Source of the DNA: an uncultured Phocaeicola sp.
GTDB lineage: Bacteria; Bacteroidota; Bacteroidia; Bacteroidales; Bacteroidaceae
DNA length: 64,000 bases
Reading direction: 5' to 3'
Assembly: GCA_944320885.1 (NCBI GenBank)
Contig: CALUJE010000003.1
Location: 62,001 to 126,000 of the forward strand
In this document: positions 8,950 through 17,500 of the stretch, in pieces
How the letters are laid out: every line of letters begins with the position of its first letter
Numbering within the stretch: the first letter of the stretch is position 1
Position numbers and translations under genes: made by a program
The notes under the pieces: model-generated
Database searches by the model: none
What the model saw: the letters and a program-made list of their open reading frames with translations, nothing else
What the model was told of the DNA's origin: nothing

Positions 8950-10401
8950 TCAGGATTGTCTTTTCAAAAACAAACGATGGTCAATCACTGCCGGTAACTC
9001 TTCTTCATAATGAGTAACCATTACCATTGTTTTGTTTTTGCGAAGACAAAATGCTTCTATAATATCTTTTACCAGACGACGGTTGTTCTGATCAAGACCA
9101 TGCAACGGTTCATCCAGAATAAGTAACTCTGGATCTTTTACAAAGGCTCTGGCCAAAAGAACAAGACGCTGTTCTCCACTTGAAAGCTGTAAGAAGCTCC
9201 TGTCTTTCAAACCTTCTATGCCAAAAATATTCATCCACCAGGAACAGATATCAACGTCTTCCGGACGCATCTGTCTGTATAAACCGATAGAATCATGCAA
9301 TCCGGAAGCCACAATAGATATGGCCGGCAGATTTTTCAGATAACCGCGATGCATTTCAGGAGAAACATATCCGATATGTTTCTTTATTTCCCAGATACTT
9401 TCACCGGAGCCGCGCTTACGACCAAACAATGTAATGTCACAGGCATACGATTGCGGATTATCTGCACACACCAGGCTTAACAGAGTTGACTTCCCTGCTC
9501 CGTTCTCACCCGACAGAGCCCATCGTTCGCCATTCATTACCGTCCAGTCGAGTTCCTTCAAAATAGTGCGTTCACCATAACGGATACTTACCTTATTCAA
9601 GTCAATGACATGCGATGAACAGTATTGTCCTTCTTTCTCAGGCAAATGAAGTATAGCCTCTGCCTTCTCGGATGACAAGACATGCGCAGGAACCGGTTTT
9701 CGGGTGGCAATATATTCTTCACGGGGTATCTTCTCTCCGCAAATACGGTTGTCTACGGGAATAACGTGCGTTATGAACTCCGGAATATCATCTGTCTTTG
9801 AAAGAACAAGAATGATTTGTAAATCCGTAAACTCAGACAGCTGAGAGAGCAGATTGCGCAATAAAGTACGGGTTGCGGCATCCAGACCTATAAAAGGATT
9901 GTCCATAATAAGCACTCTTGGATGGCTTAGCAAAGTTTTGGTCAGCTGAAATTTCCTCAGCTCACCGCTGGACAGTAAAATCATATGCTTGTTGAGCATC
10001 TCATCTATGCCAAACAATGCATACAGTCTGTCACGAAGGACCGTATCTGCAGTTTGAGGAAGACAATCTTTTACCAGTGGAGTATCATCAATATCATGAG
10101 CATTCCAGCGTTGCTGATAATAATATGTATTGTCCGTTTCTCCATACGAATCACGAAAAGTAATGTATTTTATATTGTCACAAGCCATTTGTGAAGGTGA
10201 AGGAGTAAAGTCATAAGAAACTTCATTCATCAACAGTGGATATCTTCCTGTAATGGTATCAACAAGCAGACTCTTGCCTGCAGCGTTGGGTCCTACTATT
10301 GCAATCTGTTCACCTTCTTCAATGCATAAATTGACCGGAGTCTGCATACGGTACGCCGGATGCCGGGTGACTCCATCAATTATCTGAATAACTTTCTGCA
10401 T
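8950..10401 (-). CDS. Tandem-domain ABC ATPase, ModF-like
   Basis: A 483-residue protein with two ABC nucleotide-binding domains and no membrane segment, laid out like ModF/PhrA. Domain 1: Walker A GPNAAGKS (37-44), signature LLSSGELRK, Walker B IMDNPFIGLD. Domain 2: Walker A GENGAGKS, signature QLSSGEQR, Walker B LILDEPLHGLD. Domain 1 has Asn where the catalytic Glu is expected, suggesting that only site 2 hydrolyses ATP in the normal way. The start abuts the ruvC stop. No permease or molybdate-binding gene is nearby, so a transport role is unproven and its substrate unknown. Confidence 0.75.
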   Translation of the reverse strand: MQKVIQIIDGVTRHPAYRMQTPVNLCIEEGEQIAIVGPNAAGKSLLVDTITGRYPLLMNEVSYDFTPSPSQMACDNIKYITFRDSYGETDNTYYYQQRWNAHDIDDTPLVKDCLPQTADTVLRDRLYALFGIDEMLNKHMILLSSGELRKFQLTKTLLSHPRVLIMDNPFIGLDAATRTLLRNLLSQLSEFTDLQIILVLSKTDDIPEFITHVIPVDNRICGEKIPREEYIATRKPVPAHVLSSEKAEAILHLPEKEGQYCSSHVIDLNKVSIRYGERTILKELDWTVMNGERWALSGENGAGKSTLLSLVCADNPQSYACDITLFGRKRGSGESIWEIKKHIGYVSPEMHRGYLKNLPAISIVASGLHDSIGLYRQMRPEDVDICSWWMNIFGIEGLKDRSFLQLSSGEQRLVLLARAFVKDPELLILDEPLHGLDQNNRRLVKDIIEAFCLRKNKTMVMVTHYEEELPAVIDHRLFLKRQS

Positions 10402-10983
10402 TTATTCTTTCTTTGTTTTTACTATTTTATCGGGATGTTTATTGATGAAATCTTTCCATCCGCTATAAGATTTAGTTGTATCAGGATGTCCCATTTGAAG
10501 ATAATGACAATAAGCTGCGGCCAGTCCGTCAGTAGCATCAAGAAACGGAAGCATGGATTCCTGAGGAATCTTCAATATACGCTTCAGCATATCGGCCACC
10601 TGTTCCTTGCTTGCCTGCCCGTTACCGGTCAGTGCCATTTTTATTTTCAAGGGAGCATATTCGGTTATAGGTATGTCATGATGCAATGCTGCAGCCATAG
10701 CTACACCTTGTGCACGTCCCAGTTTTAACATGGATTGTACATTCTTTCCAAAGAATGGAGCTTCTATGGCCAGCTCATCGGGCATATAAGCTTCGATTAT
10801 CCCTGTAACGCGTTCGAAAATACGATGCAACTTGAGATAATGATTCTCATATTTACGCAAATCAATAACTCCTAACGTTACCAATTGAGGTTTTACACCT
10901 ACAACTTTCAAGACGCCATAACCCATGATGGTGGTTCCCGGGTCAATGCCCAATATGATTTTTTCTTTTACCGGCTGTATCAC
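10402..10983 (-). CDS. ruvC: Crossover junction endodeoxyribonuclease RuvC
   Basis: Resolves Holliday junctions together with RuvAB. 193 residues with the four acidic active-site positions in expected contexts: [12 protein letters not shown] near the N-terminus, [11 protein letters not shown] in the middle, and [12 protein letters not shown] near residue 147. The start is GTG at 10983, overlapping the TGA of the upstream DUF4286 gene (GTGA), which fits translational coupling. No ruvA or ruvB in the window. Confidence 0.94.
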   Translation of the reverse strand: MIQPVKEKIILGIDPGTTIMGYGVLKVVGVKPQLVTLGVIDLRKYENHYLKLHRIFERVTGIIEAYMPDELAIEAPFFGKNVQSMLKLGRAQGVAMAAALHHDIPITEYAPLKIKMALTGNGQASKEQVADMLKRILKIPQESMLPFLDATDGLAAAYCHYLQMGHPDTTKSYSGWKDFINKHPDKIVKTKKE

Positions 10984-11285
10984 TCAATTACCTCCATTAA
11001 GGTAGGAAAACCTATAACCTTGTCTTTAAAAAGTTTCTGTAATTCATCATTCAATTTCATACCCTGCCTTACGTGCCATTTGTGTAACTCTGCAGAGTTC
11101 TCAACTTCCCACTGTAAGGAAAAGCACTCCGTTTCCTGGTCCTTATGACTCAAGATACGCAACAAGCGGGGCGATTTCAATGTACCGTCGTCCAAAACCT
11201 GAGGAATGTAACACTCATGTATCCAAATAACAAAATTACGGGCATCATCAATGTCCATCTGATAGGTTGTATTGTATACCAACAT
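10980..11285 (-). CDS. DUF4286 family small protein
   Basis: A 101-residue protein of unknown function, likely the DUF4286 family (ferredoxin-like fold, judged from pattern only). Aromatic and charged residues are conserved-looking: YNTTYQMD at the N-terminus, WIHECYIPQ, and [16 protein letters not shown]. No signal peptide or membrane helix. First gene of the unit with ruvC and the ModF-like ATPase; a -7 element lies 29 bases upstream. The pairing with ruvC may be only operonic. Confidence 0.7.
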   Translation of the reverse strand: MLVYNTTYQMDIDDARNFVIWIHECYIPQVLDDGTLKSPRLLRILSHKDQETECFSLQWEVENSAELHKWHVRQGMKLNDELQKLFKDKVIGFPTLMEVIE

Positions 11286-11313
11286 GTTATTTACTGTTTT
11301 ATTATTATCTCTG

Positions 11314-11321
11314 CAAAAGTA
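11314..11321 (-). promoter_or_regulatory. -7 element for the DUF4286-ruvC-ATPase unit
   Basis: TACTTTTG on the minus strand fits TAnnTTTG, 29 bases upstream of the DUF4286 start. Confidence 0.5.
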
Positions 11322-11339
11322 TGAAAAACATCAATAGTA

Positions 11340-11390
11340 AAGCGTAAATCAATACAGAATAATTAAATATTCATGTACCGACTTACGCTT
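11340..11390 (-). terminator. Inverted repeat after the L-galactose operon, possible terminator
   Basis: AAGCGTAA (11340-11347) and TTACGCTT (11383-11390) form an 8-bp stem with a 35-base AT-rich loop, 32 bases after the last stop codon. There is no clear T-run, so function is uncertain. Confidence 0.4.
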
Positions 11391-11421
11391 ACTTACATCT
11401 AACAAAAAAAACTATATTCAA

Positions 11422-12438
11422 TTAGAACTGTACCAGCACACGGAATACCTTAGCCGGTGCTGCAGCCCATTCTTCCATTGCCTTTAATGCAGTTTCAGGA
11501 GTAGCCACGCAACTAATCAATTTCTCAACCGGACAATTTCCCTGTTTCATATAACGGATTACAGCACGGAAATCTTCAGGCAAGGCATTGCGAGAACCAC
11601 GGATATCAAGCTCTTTCTGAACGAAATATTTTGTCTGGAACGCAACTTCTGATTTTGCATAGCCAATACATACTACACGACCGGTAAAGGCAACCTCATT
11701 AACAGCTGTAACATAAGTTACCGGGCTTCCTACGGCCTCGATTACGACATCCGGTCCGTCACCGTTGGTGATTTCCTGCAAACGTGCATGAACATCTTCT
11801 GTTTTTGAATTGATTACGTATGATGCACCCAATTGTTTTGCCAAAGCAAGCTTTTCGTCGTCCAAATCAACAGCTATGACAGTTGCTCCACGCAAAGAAG
11901 CACGTACAATGGCACCTACACCGATCATACCGCATCCGATGACCATTACAGTATCAATATCGGTAACCTGACCACGTGAAACGGCATGAAAACCTACACT
12001 CATAGGTTCTATCAAAGCGCAGTCACGAGGACTGATACCTTCGGCCGGTATAATCTTATTCCAAGGTACTGCAACATATTCGCACATGGCACCATCACGC
12101 TGTACGCCCATTGTTTCATTATGCTGACATGCATTGACACGGCGGTTGCGACATGAAGGACATTTTTCACAGTTTGTATATGGATTGATAGTTACAACCA
12201 TTCCAGGTTTCAAAGTAGAGGGAACTTCTGCACCGACTTCTTCTATAACAGCTCCGATTTCATGTCCTGGAATAACCGGCATGTTTACCATCGGATTACG
12301 TCCCAGAAACGTATTCAAGTCTGAACCGCAAAATCCCACATGGTTTATCTTCACCAAAACTTCACCAGCCTTGATTGCCGGTTTTTCAATTTCAACCACC
12401 TCCATAGCCTGAGGTGCTGTAATCTTTATTGCTTTCAT
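11422..12438 (-). CDS. Zinc-dependent L-galactonate 5-dehydrogenase
   Basis: Medium-chain zinc alcohol dehydrogenase, 338 residues. Catalytic-zinc ligand region GFCGSDLNTFLGRNP and GHE, structural-zinc cysteines CEKCPSCRNRRVNACQ, and the NAD-binding VIGCGMIGVGAIV are visible. Last gene of the operon AKR-lactonase-permease-ADH. As I recall, the enzyme in this position in B. vulgatus (Bvu0222) oxidises L-galactonate to D-tagaturonate; the assignment here rests on identical order and families. By family alone it could be an iditol or threonine dehydrogenase-like enzyme. Its product feeds UxaB. Confidence 0.82.
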   Translation of the reverse strand: MKAIKITAPQAMEVVEIEKPAIKAGEVLVKINHVGFCGSDLNTFLGRNPMVNMPVIPGHEIGAVIEEVGAEVPSTLKPGMVVTINPYTNCEKCPSCRNRRVNACQHNETMGVQRDGAMCEYVAVPWNKIIPAEGISPRDCALIEPMSVGFHAVSRGQVTDIDTVMVIGCGMIGVGAIVRASLRGATVIAVDLDDEKLALAKQLGASYVINSKTEDVHARLQEITNGDGPDVVIEAVGSPVTYVTAVNEVAFTGRVVCIGYAKSEVAFQTKYFVQKELDIRGSRNALPEDFRAVIRYMKQGNCPVEKLISCVATPETALKAMEEWAAAPAKVFRVLVQF

Positions 12439-12463
12439 TGTTTTAATATTTAATAAAACGTTT

Positions 12464-13732
12464 TCAATCTATAATCTTATAACCTTTCCAACCATAATAT
12501 GCGCAAAATGCAAAACATACCAATGGTACCAGATATGCTACATAATAAATGTGCTCGTTAACATGCATAAAATATGCTGTCAACTGAGGTAGACATGCAT
12601 TTCCGACAATTGCCATTACCAAAAAGGCGGAGCCGCTTTTCGTGTCACTGCCTAAACCTCTTAATGCCAAAGAAAATTGTGTAGGATACATGATTGACAT
12701 AAAGAAAGATATGGCAAGCATGGCATAAAGGCCAATCATACCTCCATAGCAAACTACAACCAGACACAAGATGACATTGGCGAGGGAATATACAAGCAAC
12801 ATGTCTTGAGGACGGAAACGAACCATCAGCAGGGTTCCTATCCAACGTCCGGCAAGGAAAGCCAACATGTAGAGTCCAAAGAATGTAGTTGCTGTATCTT
12901 CAGGTAATCCGGCATAAGTACAACAATATACCAAGAAGAGACTGTTGATAGCGGTCTGGCCGCCATTATAAAAGAATTGTGCAATAACACCCCAACGAAG
13001 ATGAGAACGACGAAGAACTGCAAAATTGATAAGTTTGGAATTCTTGTCATTTTCACCTTCAATATGATCACCTTCCTTAATTTTAGGCAGGTGTGAGAAT
13101 GCAAAAATAACAGCAATTACTATCAGCAGACCGGCCAATATCAGATAAGGCAATTTCATTGCATCCGTTTCTACCTGAATATACCCCTCCCATCCTCCGG
13201 GATAATCAAGTGGCAAGGTCTCTCGCGTATAGGAATTACCGCTAAGAACCAGTTTACTTAAAAACATGGCAGCAATAAACGCTCCCAAGCCATTGAACGA
13301 TTGAGCCAAATTCAGACGCCGCGATGCCGTACGTGCATCACCCAGCACTGTGACATAAGGATTGGCTGCCGTTTCGAGGAAGCACATACCTGTAGCTATG
13401 ATGAAAAATATGGTAAGATAGGCCCAATATTCCTTAATCATTGCAGCAGGAATAAATAACAAACCTCCACAGGCAGCAATTGAAAGTCCTAAAATAATGC
13501 CCGACTTATAGCTGTATTTTTTCATATACATAGCTATAGGAATGGGGAAAATAAAGTATGCCAGCCAATAAAAACTTTCTGTAAAAGACGCTTCGAACGT
13601 ATTCAGCTCACAGGTCTTCATCAATTGCCGTATCATTGTAGGCAACAGATTGCTGCTGATAGCCCACAGAAAGAAAAGGCAAAAGATTAATGATAATGGT
13701 ATAAGGTATGAATTGTTCTTTTTCATCTGCAT
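12464..13732 (-). CDS. FucP-family sugar:proton symporter, likely L-galactose permease
   Basis: Major facilitator protein of 422 residues with about 12 hydrophobic helices, resembling L-fucose:H+ symporter FucP: N-terminal LIFCLFFLWAISSNLLPTMI, and FLETAANPYVTVLG, the family's hallmark loop. Inner membrane. AAGGAG lies 4 bases before the first ATG and 10 before a second in-frame ATG (13726), so either start is possible. It sits between the lactonase and the zinc dehydrogenase, supporting uptake of L-galactose (the 6-hydroxy analogue of L-fucose); fucose may also be carried. Confidence 0.83.
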   Translation of the reverse strand: MQMKKNNSYLIPLSLIFCLFFLWAISSNLLPTMIRQLMKTCELNTFEASFTESFYWLAYFIFPIPIAMYMKKYSYKSGIILGLSIAACGGLLFIPAAMIKEYWAYLTIFFIIATGMCFLETAANPYVTVLGDARTASRRLNLAQSFNGLGAFIAAMFLSKLVLSGNSYTRETLPLDYPGGWEGYIQVETDAMKLPYLILAGLLIVIAVIFAFSHLPKIKEGDHIEGENDKNSKLINFAVLRRSHLRWGVIAQFFYNGGQTAINSLFLVYCCTYAGLPEDTATTFFGLYMLAFLAGRWIGTLLMVRFRPQDMLLVYSLANVILCLVVVCYGGMIGLYAMLAISFFMSIMYPTQFSLALRGLGSDTKSGSAFLVMAIVGNACLPQLTAYFMHVNEHIYYVAYLVPLVCFAFCAYYGWKGYKIID

Positions 13733-13740
13733 ACTTCTCC

Positions 13741-14664
13741 TTATTCTGACATATTTTTAATGTATGGCAAATCCACCAAATTCTTGAAACCATAGAATTT
13801 CTCTGCATTCAAGCCAAGGAATTTGGCTTTCTCTTCATGAGTCAGTTCTTCTGTTTTCAATACAAAATCATAAGACATCCTGTAGGTTATGGCAGTTATC
13901 GTTCTGGGATAATCCGAACCCCACATCAACTTGTCGGCTCCTACCAAATCGATAGCTTCCCTGATTGCAGCGACAGCACCCTTAAATGGATAAAACTCAC
14001 TGTTAAACAGCCAGGTAATACCTCCCGATTCAATCATTACTTTAGGATTACGGGCCAGCTTTATCTGTTCTTGCCAGTTCTTTGTGGTAACCATTCCAAA
14101 ATGTCCGATTGCGATACGAAGATTCGGACATTCTGCTATTACTTCCTTCATTTCGTCCACTTGAGTATCACCGTCGGCCATATCAATGGAAAGAATAATG
14201 TCATTGTCTTCCATCACATGAAACATGTCCATCATTTCAGAAGAATTCAACATGACCCTGCCTTCCGGAAGAAACAGCCTGTGTGCAGGTATTTTTATGG
14301 CCTTAAAGCCTTTTGCTATTAAATCTTTAGCCTCCTGCAAGAAACCAGGCTGACGGAATTCACACATTCCGCAAACAAAAAAGCGGTCAGGATAGCGTTG
14401 AACAACGTCCCATAAGTATTCATTCTGATTACCGTCAATAAATTCCTGGGTCACTACAGCTGCCGAAACCTGTGCATAGTCCATATTGGAAAGAAAGACT
14501 TCCGCACTGTTTTTACCATCAATCATGAATGGAGGTACCATCTGACGGATCTCTCCCATGAATTCTGAACGGCCATTGGTTAGTGTACGAATAGGCAATC
14601 CATCCACAACCGTATCTTGTTTAAGCCATAAGTGTGAATGGGCATCTATGATTTTAAAATCCAT
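13741..14664 (-). CDS. L-galactono-lactonase (amidohydrolase family, COG3618 type)
   Basis: Hydrolyses a sugar lactone to the acid, here probably L-galactono-1,5-lactone to L-galactonate. 307 residues with an amidohydrolase barrel: HxH motif IIDAHSHLW near residues 5-13, IGHFG in the middle, and the C-terminal catalytic Asp in MWGSDYPRT. It follows the aldo/keto reductase by 32 bases. I recall its B. vulgatus counterpart (Bvu0220) as an L-galactono-1,5-lactonase. L-fuconolactonase is a close alternative. Confidence 0.82.
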   Translation of the reverse strand: MDFKIIDAHSHLWLKQDTVVDGLPIRTLTNGRSEFMGEIRQMVPPFMIDGKNSAEVFLSNMDYAQVSAAVVTQEFIDGNQNEYLWDVVQRYPDRFFVCGMCEFRQPGFLQEAKDLIAKGFKAIKIPAHRLFLPEGRVMLNSSEMMDMFHVMEDNDIILSIDMADGDTQVDEMKEVIAECPNLRIAIGHFGMVTTKNWQEQIKLARNPKVMIESGGITWLFNSEFYPFKGAVAAIREAIDLVGADKLMWGSDYPRTITAITYRMSYDFVLKTEELTHEEKAKFLGLNAEKFYGFKNLVDLPYIKNMSE

Positions 14665-14696
14665 ATATTCTTAAAAATAAATCGTTTTTTACATGA

Positions 14697-15629
14697 TTAG
14701 GAATTAGCCCAACCTACACGTTTCTGATCGCCAATAATATCTTGTACTTCTTTTACCAGCTCCCAATCAATAGGTTCTTCTGTATACTGGATATTCTTCA
14801 GTACATTATCGGGATTTGCAGAACTGAACAATGTAGTAGCTATGCGCGGATTGCTTACAGAGTACTGAATAGCCAACTTCTCAATAGGATAGTTCTTTGC
14901 TTCGCAATGTGCTACCGCTTTCTGACAGGCTTCGACCAATGCCTTAGGTGCCGGATGCCATGCCGGAACTCCACGCTTGGAAAGTAATCCCATGGACAAG
15001 GGAGAAGCATTGATAATTCCAATACCTTTACTTTCAAGGAAATCCATATAATCAACCAAACGGTCGTCATTCAAACAGTAATGGCAGAAACAGAGTACAC
15101 TTTCAACGGTTCCTTCCGGAACGTGATTAATTACCCACTCTATGTTTTCCGGCTGCAAATCTGTAATACCAACATGCTTTACAACGCCTTCTTCACGTAA
15201 CTCACACAGAGCAGGCAGTGTTTCATTTACAACCTGATTCAGATCGGCAAATTCGATATCGTGTACATTGATCAAATCAATATAATCGATATGCAAACGT
15301 TCCATACTTTCATAGACACTTTCCTTTGCACGCTTTGCCGAATAGTCCCAGGTATTTACTCCATCCTTTCCATATCGGCCTACCTTCGTAGATAAATAAT
15401 ACTTGTTGCGGTCAATGTTCAATAAAGCCTTGCCTAATACGGTTTCAGCTTTGTAATGACCATAATATGGAGAAACATCAATAAAATTCATTCCATGGTC
15501 GACTGCCGTATATACAGCCTCAAGCGCTCTATTTTCATTAATTTCGTGGAATACGCCTCCCAATGAGGATGCACCAAAACTTAAATAAGACACTTTCATT
15601 CCGGTCTTACCAATTTCATAGTATTTCAT
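14697..15629 (-). CDS. L-galactose dehydrogenase (aldo/keto reductase)
   Basis: Oxidises L-galactose at C1 to the lactone with NAD(P)+. 310 residues, aldo/keto reductase barrel. The catalytic tetrad is visible: Asp and Tyr in FIDVSPYYGHY, Lys in STKVGRYG, His in LINVHDIEF. First gene of the four-gene operon, with a -7 element upstream. Plant L-galactose dehydrogenase belongs to the same AKR group, and the B. vulgatus gene in this position (Bvu0219, from memory) has this activity. L-fucose dehydrogenase is the main alternative. Confidence 0.83.
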   Translation of the reverse strand: MKYYEIGKTGMKVSYLSFGASSLGGVFHEINENRALEAVYTAVDHGMNFIDVSPYYGHYKAETVLGKALLNIDRNKYYLSTKVGRYGKDGVNTWDYSAKRAKESVYESMERLHIDYIDLINVHDIEFADLNQVVNETLPALCELREEGVVKHVGITDLQPENIEWVINHVPEGTVESVLCFCHYCLNDDRLVDYMDFLESKGIGIINASPLSMGLLSKRGVPAWHPAPKALVEACQKAVAHCEAKNYPIEKLAIQYSVSNPRIATTLFSSANPDNVLKNIQYTEEPIDWELVKEVQDIIGDQKRVGWANS

Positions 15630-15658
15630 AATTTTATAATTAGAGGTTATTTTGTGAG

Positions 15659-15666
15659 CAAAAATA
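15659..15666 (-). promoter_or_regulatory. -7 element for the L-galactose operon
   Basis: TATTTTTG on the minus strand, 30 bases before the dehydrogenase start; a TTTG (15692-15689) lies 22 bases further upstream, slightly beyond the usual spacing. Confidence 0.55.
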
Positions 15667-15705
15667 CTCTATTTGATTCTATTCGCAACAAAATATGTTC
15701 ATAAA

Positions 15706-15737
15706 TTTGCCCACTTTTTTAAATTCTTATATCTTTG
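15706..15737 (+). promoter_or_regulatory. Promoter of the secreted hypothetical protein
   Basis: TTTG (15706-15709), 20-base spacer, TATCTTTG (15730-15737): a perfect Bacteroidetes promoter. Transcription should begin near 15743, which excludes the in-frame TTG at 15735 and supports ATG 15762. Confidence 0.8.
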
Positions 15738-15761
15738 AATCAATTAAAAAAAGAATTTGAC

Positions 15762-16229
15762 ATGAAAAAATGGATTTTTATATTGGCTCTGTTGTCAACG
15801 CCGGCCTTACAGGCTCAGGAGGTTTTTAACACGCTGCTTGACAAGGCCTGGCAAGTAGTAAATACAAAGGATGCCAACGATTATGAAGCAAAGATAAATT
15901 ACTTCTATGTAACGGCCCTGAATTACATGAAAGGCAAAATAGGACAGGCTGATGAGGTTCAATACAAGATTATGGACGAACAGGCCATCGCCATGCAAAA
16001 TTACGTTACAGATTTCTTTAAATATATGGGAACAGTCAAAGATGAAGACGAACGTCGCAAGGTAATCTCCCTGTTTATTGAAACCAGTGTAGACAATCCC
16101 TTTTTCAATGATAAAGACGATGAAACTACAGAATCATTTATTAATGATTCCAATTACATTACCCCGTTCAAATTAGACACCGATTGGGTGACGGCATACA
16201 AGGAAATAAAGAAAAAGATGCAGAAATAA
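15762..16229 (+). CDS. Secreted protein of unknown function
   Basis: A 155-residue protein I do not recognise. The N-terminus MKKWIFILALLSTPALQAQE is a clean type I signal peptide with cleavage after AQA-like LQA; the mature part is about 135 residues, helical and acidic (DDETTES near residue 115), without cysteines. Start ATG 15762 is chosen because the promoter just upstream overlaps any earlier start. Monocistronic, with its own promoter and a shared bidirectional terminator. Related short secreted proteins are common in Bacteroides; periplasmic location is likely. Confidence 0.75.
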   Translation: MKKWIFILALLSTPALQAQEVFNTLLDKAWQVVNTKDANDYEAKINYFYVTALNYMKGKIGQADEVQYKIMDEQAIAMQNYVTDFFKYMGTVKDEDERRKVISLFIETSVDNPFFNDKDDETTESFINDSNYITPFKLDTDWVTAYKEIKKKMQK

Positions 16230-16270
16230 TAAGGAATCGTATTATTTCTCATTTTAGAATGAAACAATAA

Positions 16271-16324
16271 AAATTCCCTTATTCGACATTGGTTCTTAAA
16301 TCGACCAACTTGAATAAGGGATTT
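16271..16324. terminator. Bidirectional hairpin between convergent genes
   Basis: TCCCTTATTC (16275-16284) pairs with GAATAAGGGA (16312-16321), and an inner TTGGT/ACCAA stem extends it. Plus strand continues TTTCTATTT, minus strand TTTTTATTG, so it can end both the secreted-protein gene and the BtuF-like gene. Confidence 0.75.
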
Positions 16325-16354
16325 CTATTTAAACCAAGACTCCGTATATATTCA

Positions 16355-17488
16355 CTATTTCAACCGCTTGTAATATGCGGGAACATAATCGGGCAAAATC
16401 TCCGGATGAATGGCTTTTATCATGTCCTTTAACAGAACATGTGGAATTGCTGTCATGTTTTCATAGAGAGGTTCATATTCCAGATTACAATATATAACCT
16501 GTTTCTTTTTGAATGCCAGAAAATCTGCATAACGTTCGTCTGTTGCTTTTATAACATTATAACTGTATTCTCCGGCATAACCATTCATGATTCTCCAGAA
16601 CTCCGCATTGTAAGCTTTGGAATAGACAGTTTCATAATCCAGCAAGACACCTCCGGTATGTGTGTCATCTTCATAAAAATATTTCGCACCTGCATCCTTG
16701 AACAAACGTGCATAGAAGCTTTGCCCACCGGGGACATACCAGTGCCCTCCCCTCATCTCTCCACTAAAAATAGTCGGACGTTTATCTGCCTTTGCCGCCA
16801 TCTCTTTCCAATAATTATATTCGGCCGCCATTTTATTGAACAAGGATGTAGCCTCTGCTTCTTTGTTAAGCATGATACCCGTTACCTTAATCCATTCACT
16901 CAGGCCTAAAGCAGATGTTTCATTAAAAGCCCAAAAAGGCAGGATGGGTATACCTGTTTCAGAAAGGACTTCATACCCTCCTCTGCGATTGGGAGAGACC
17001 AGTATTACTTGAGGATCCTTGGCCATGACAATTTCTGAATTGAAATTACCTTCAATGCCTATTCTGCTTACACGGCCGTCGGCCAACCGTTTCAACCATT
17101 CCTTGTCCTGCATACGTTTGGTATCACTCGTAGCCACTACACAGTCGTAAGCATTCAGCATACTGAAACCTTTCAGCTGCGGAGTAGTCATACAAACAAC
17201 GCGTTTTACAGGGATTGTTATTACGGTATAGTCTTCAGGAATACTGTCAACAATACTGCTCTCAGGAACAAAGGCAAAATGTTCTACCGGTGCATTCTTT
17301 TTTGCCGGTTCACGAATATCCAATAGCCGTACACCATCTGAACGGTATGAAATCTGAAACCCTTCAGCGTACTGAGGCTTATATACCGAATCTATTCTGA
17401 CGGCCTGAAATGAAGCACTTTGTTTGTTCCCGTTTCCACATGAGGAAAACAACATAAAAACAATCCCTATAAAAAACGCGTATTTCAT
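16355..17488 (-). CDS. Cobalamin-type ABC transporter substrate-binding lipoprotein (BtuF-like)
   Basis: 377 residues, class III periplasmic binding protein fold. Signal II: MKYAFFIGIVFMLFSSCGNG, lipid on Cys17. The domains joined by a long helix fit this class; RVVCMTTPQLKGF and ILVSPNRRGGYEV are typical binding-protein strands. It follows a BtuB-like receptor by 12 bases in a transcript headed by a cobalamin riboswitch, so corrinoid binding is the best reading; heme or siderophore binding would be the alternative from the family alone. No BtuC or BtuD genes are in the window. Confidence 0.82.
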   Translation of the reverse strand: MKYAFFIGIVFMLFSSCGNGNKQSASFQAVRIDSVYKPQYAEGFQISYRSDGVRLLDIREPAKKNAPVEHFAFVPESSIVDSIPEDYTVITIPVKRVVCMTTPQLKGFSMLNAYDCVVATSDTKRMQDKEWLKRLADGRVSRIGIEGNFNSEIVMAKDPQVILVSPNRRGGYEVLSETGIPILPFWAFNETSALGLSEWIKVTGIMLNKEAEATSLFNKMAAEYNYWKEMAAKADKRPTIFSGEMRGGHWYVPGGQSFYARLFKDAGAKYFYEDDTHTGGVLLDYETVYSKAYNAEFWRIMNGYAGEYSYNVIKATDERYADFLAFKKKQVIYCNLEYEPLYENMTAIPHVLLKDMIKAIHPEILPDYVPAYYKRLK

Positions 17489-17500
17489 ATGACTAAAAAG

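Noticed and set aside
13837..14322. 161-codon plus-strand ORF inside the lactonase gene
   Set aside because: Antisense shadow of an intact amidohydrolase gene.
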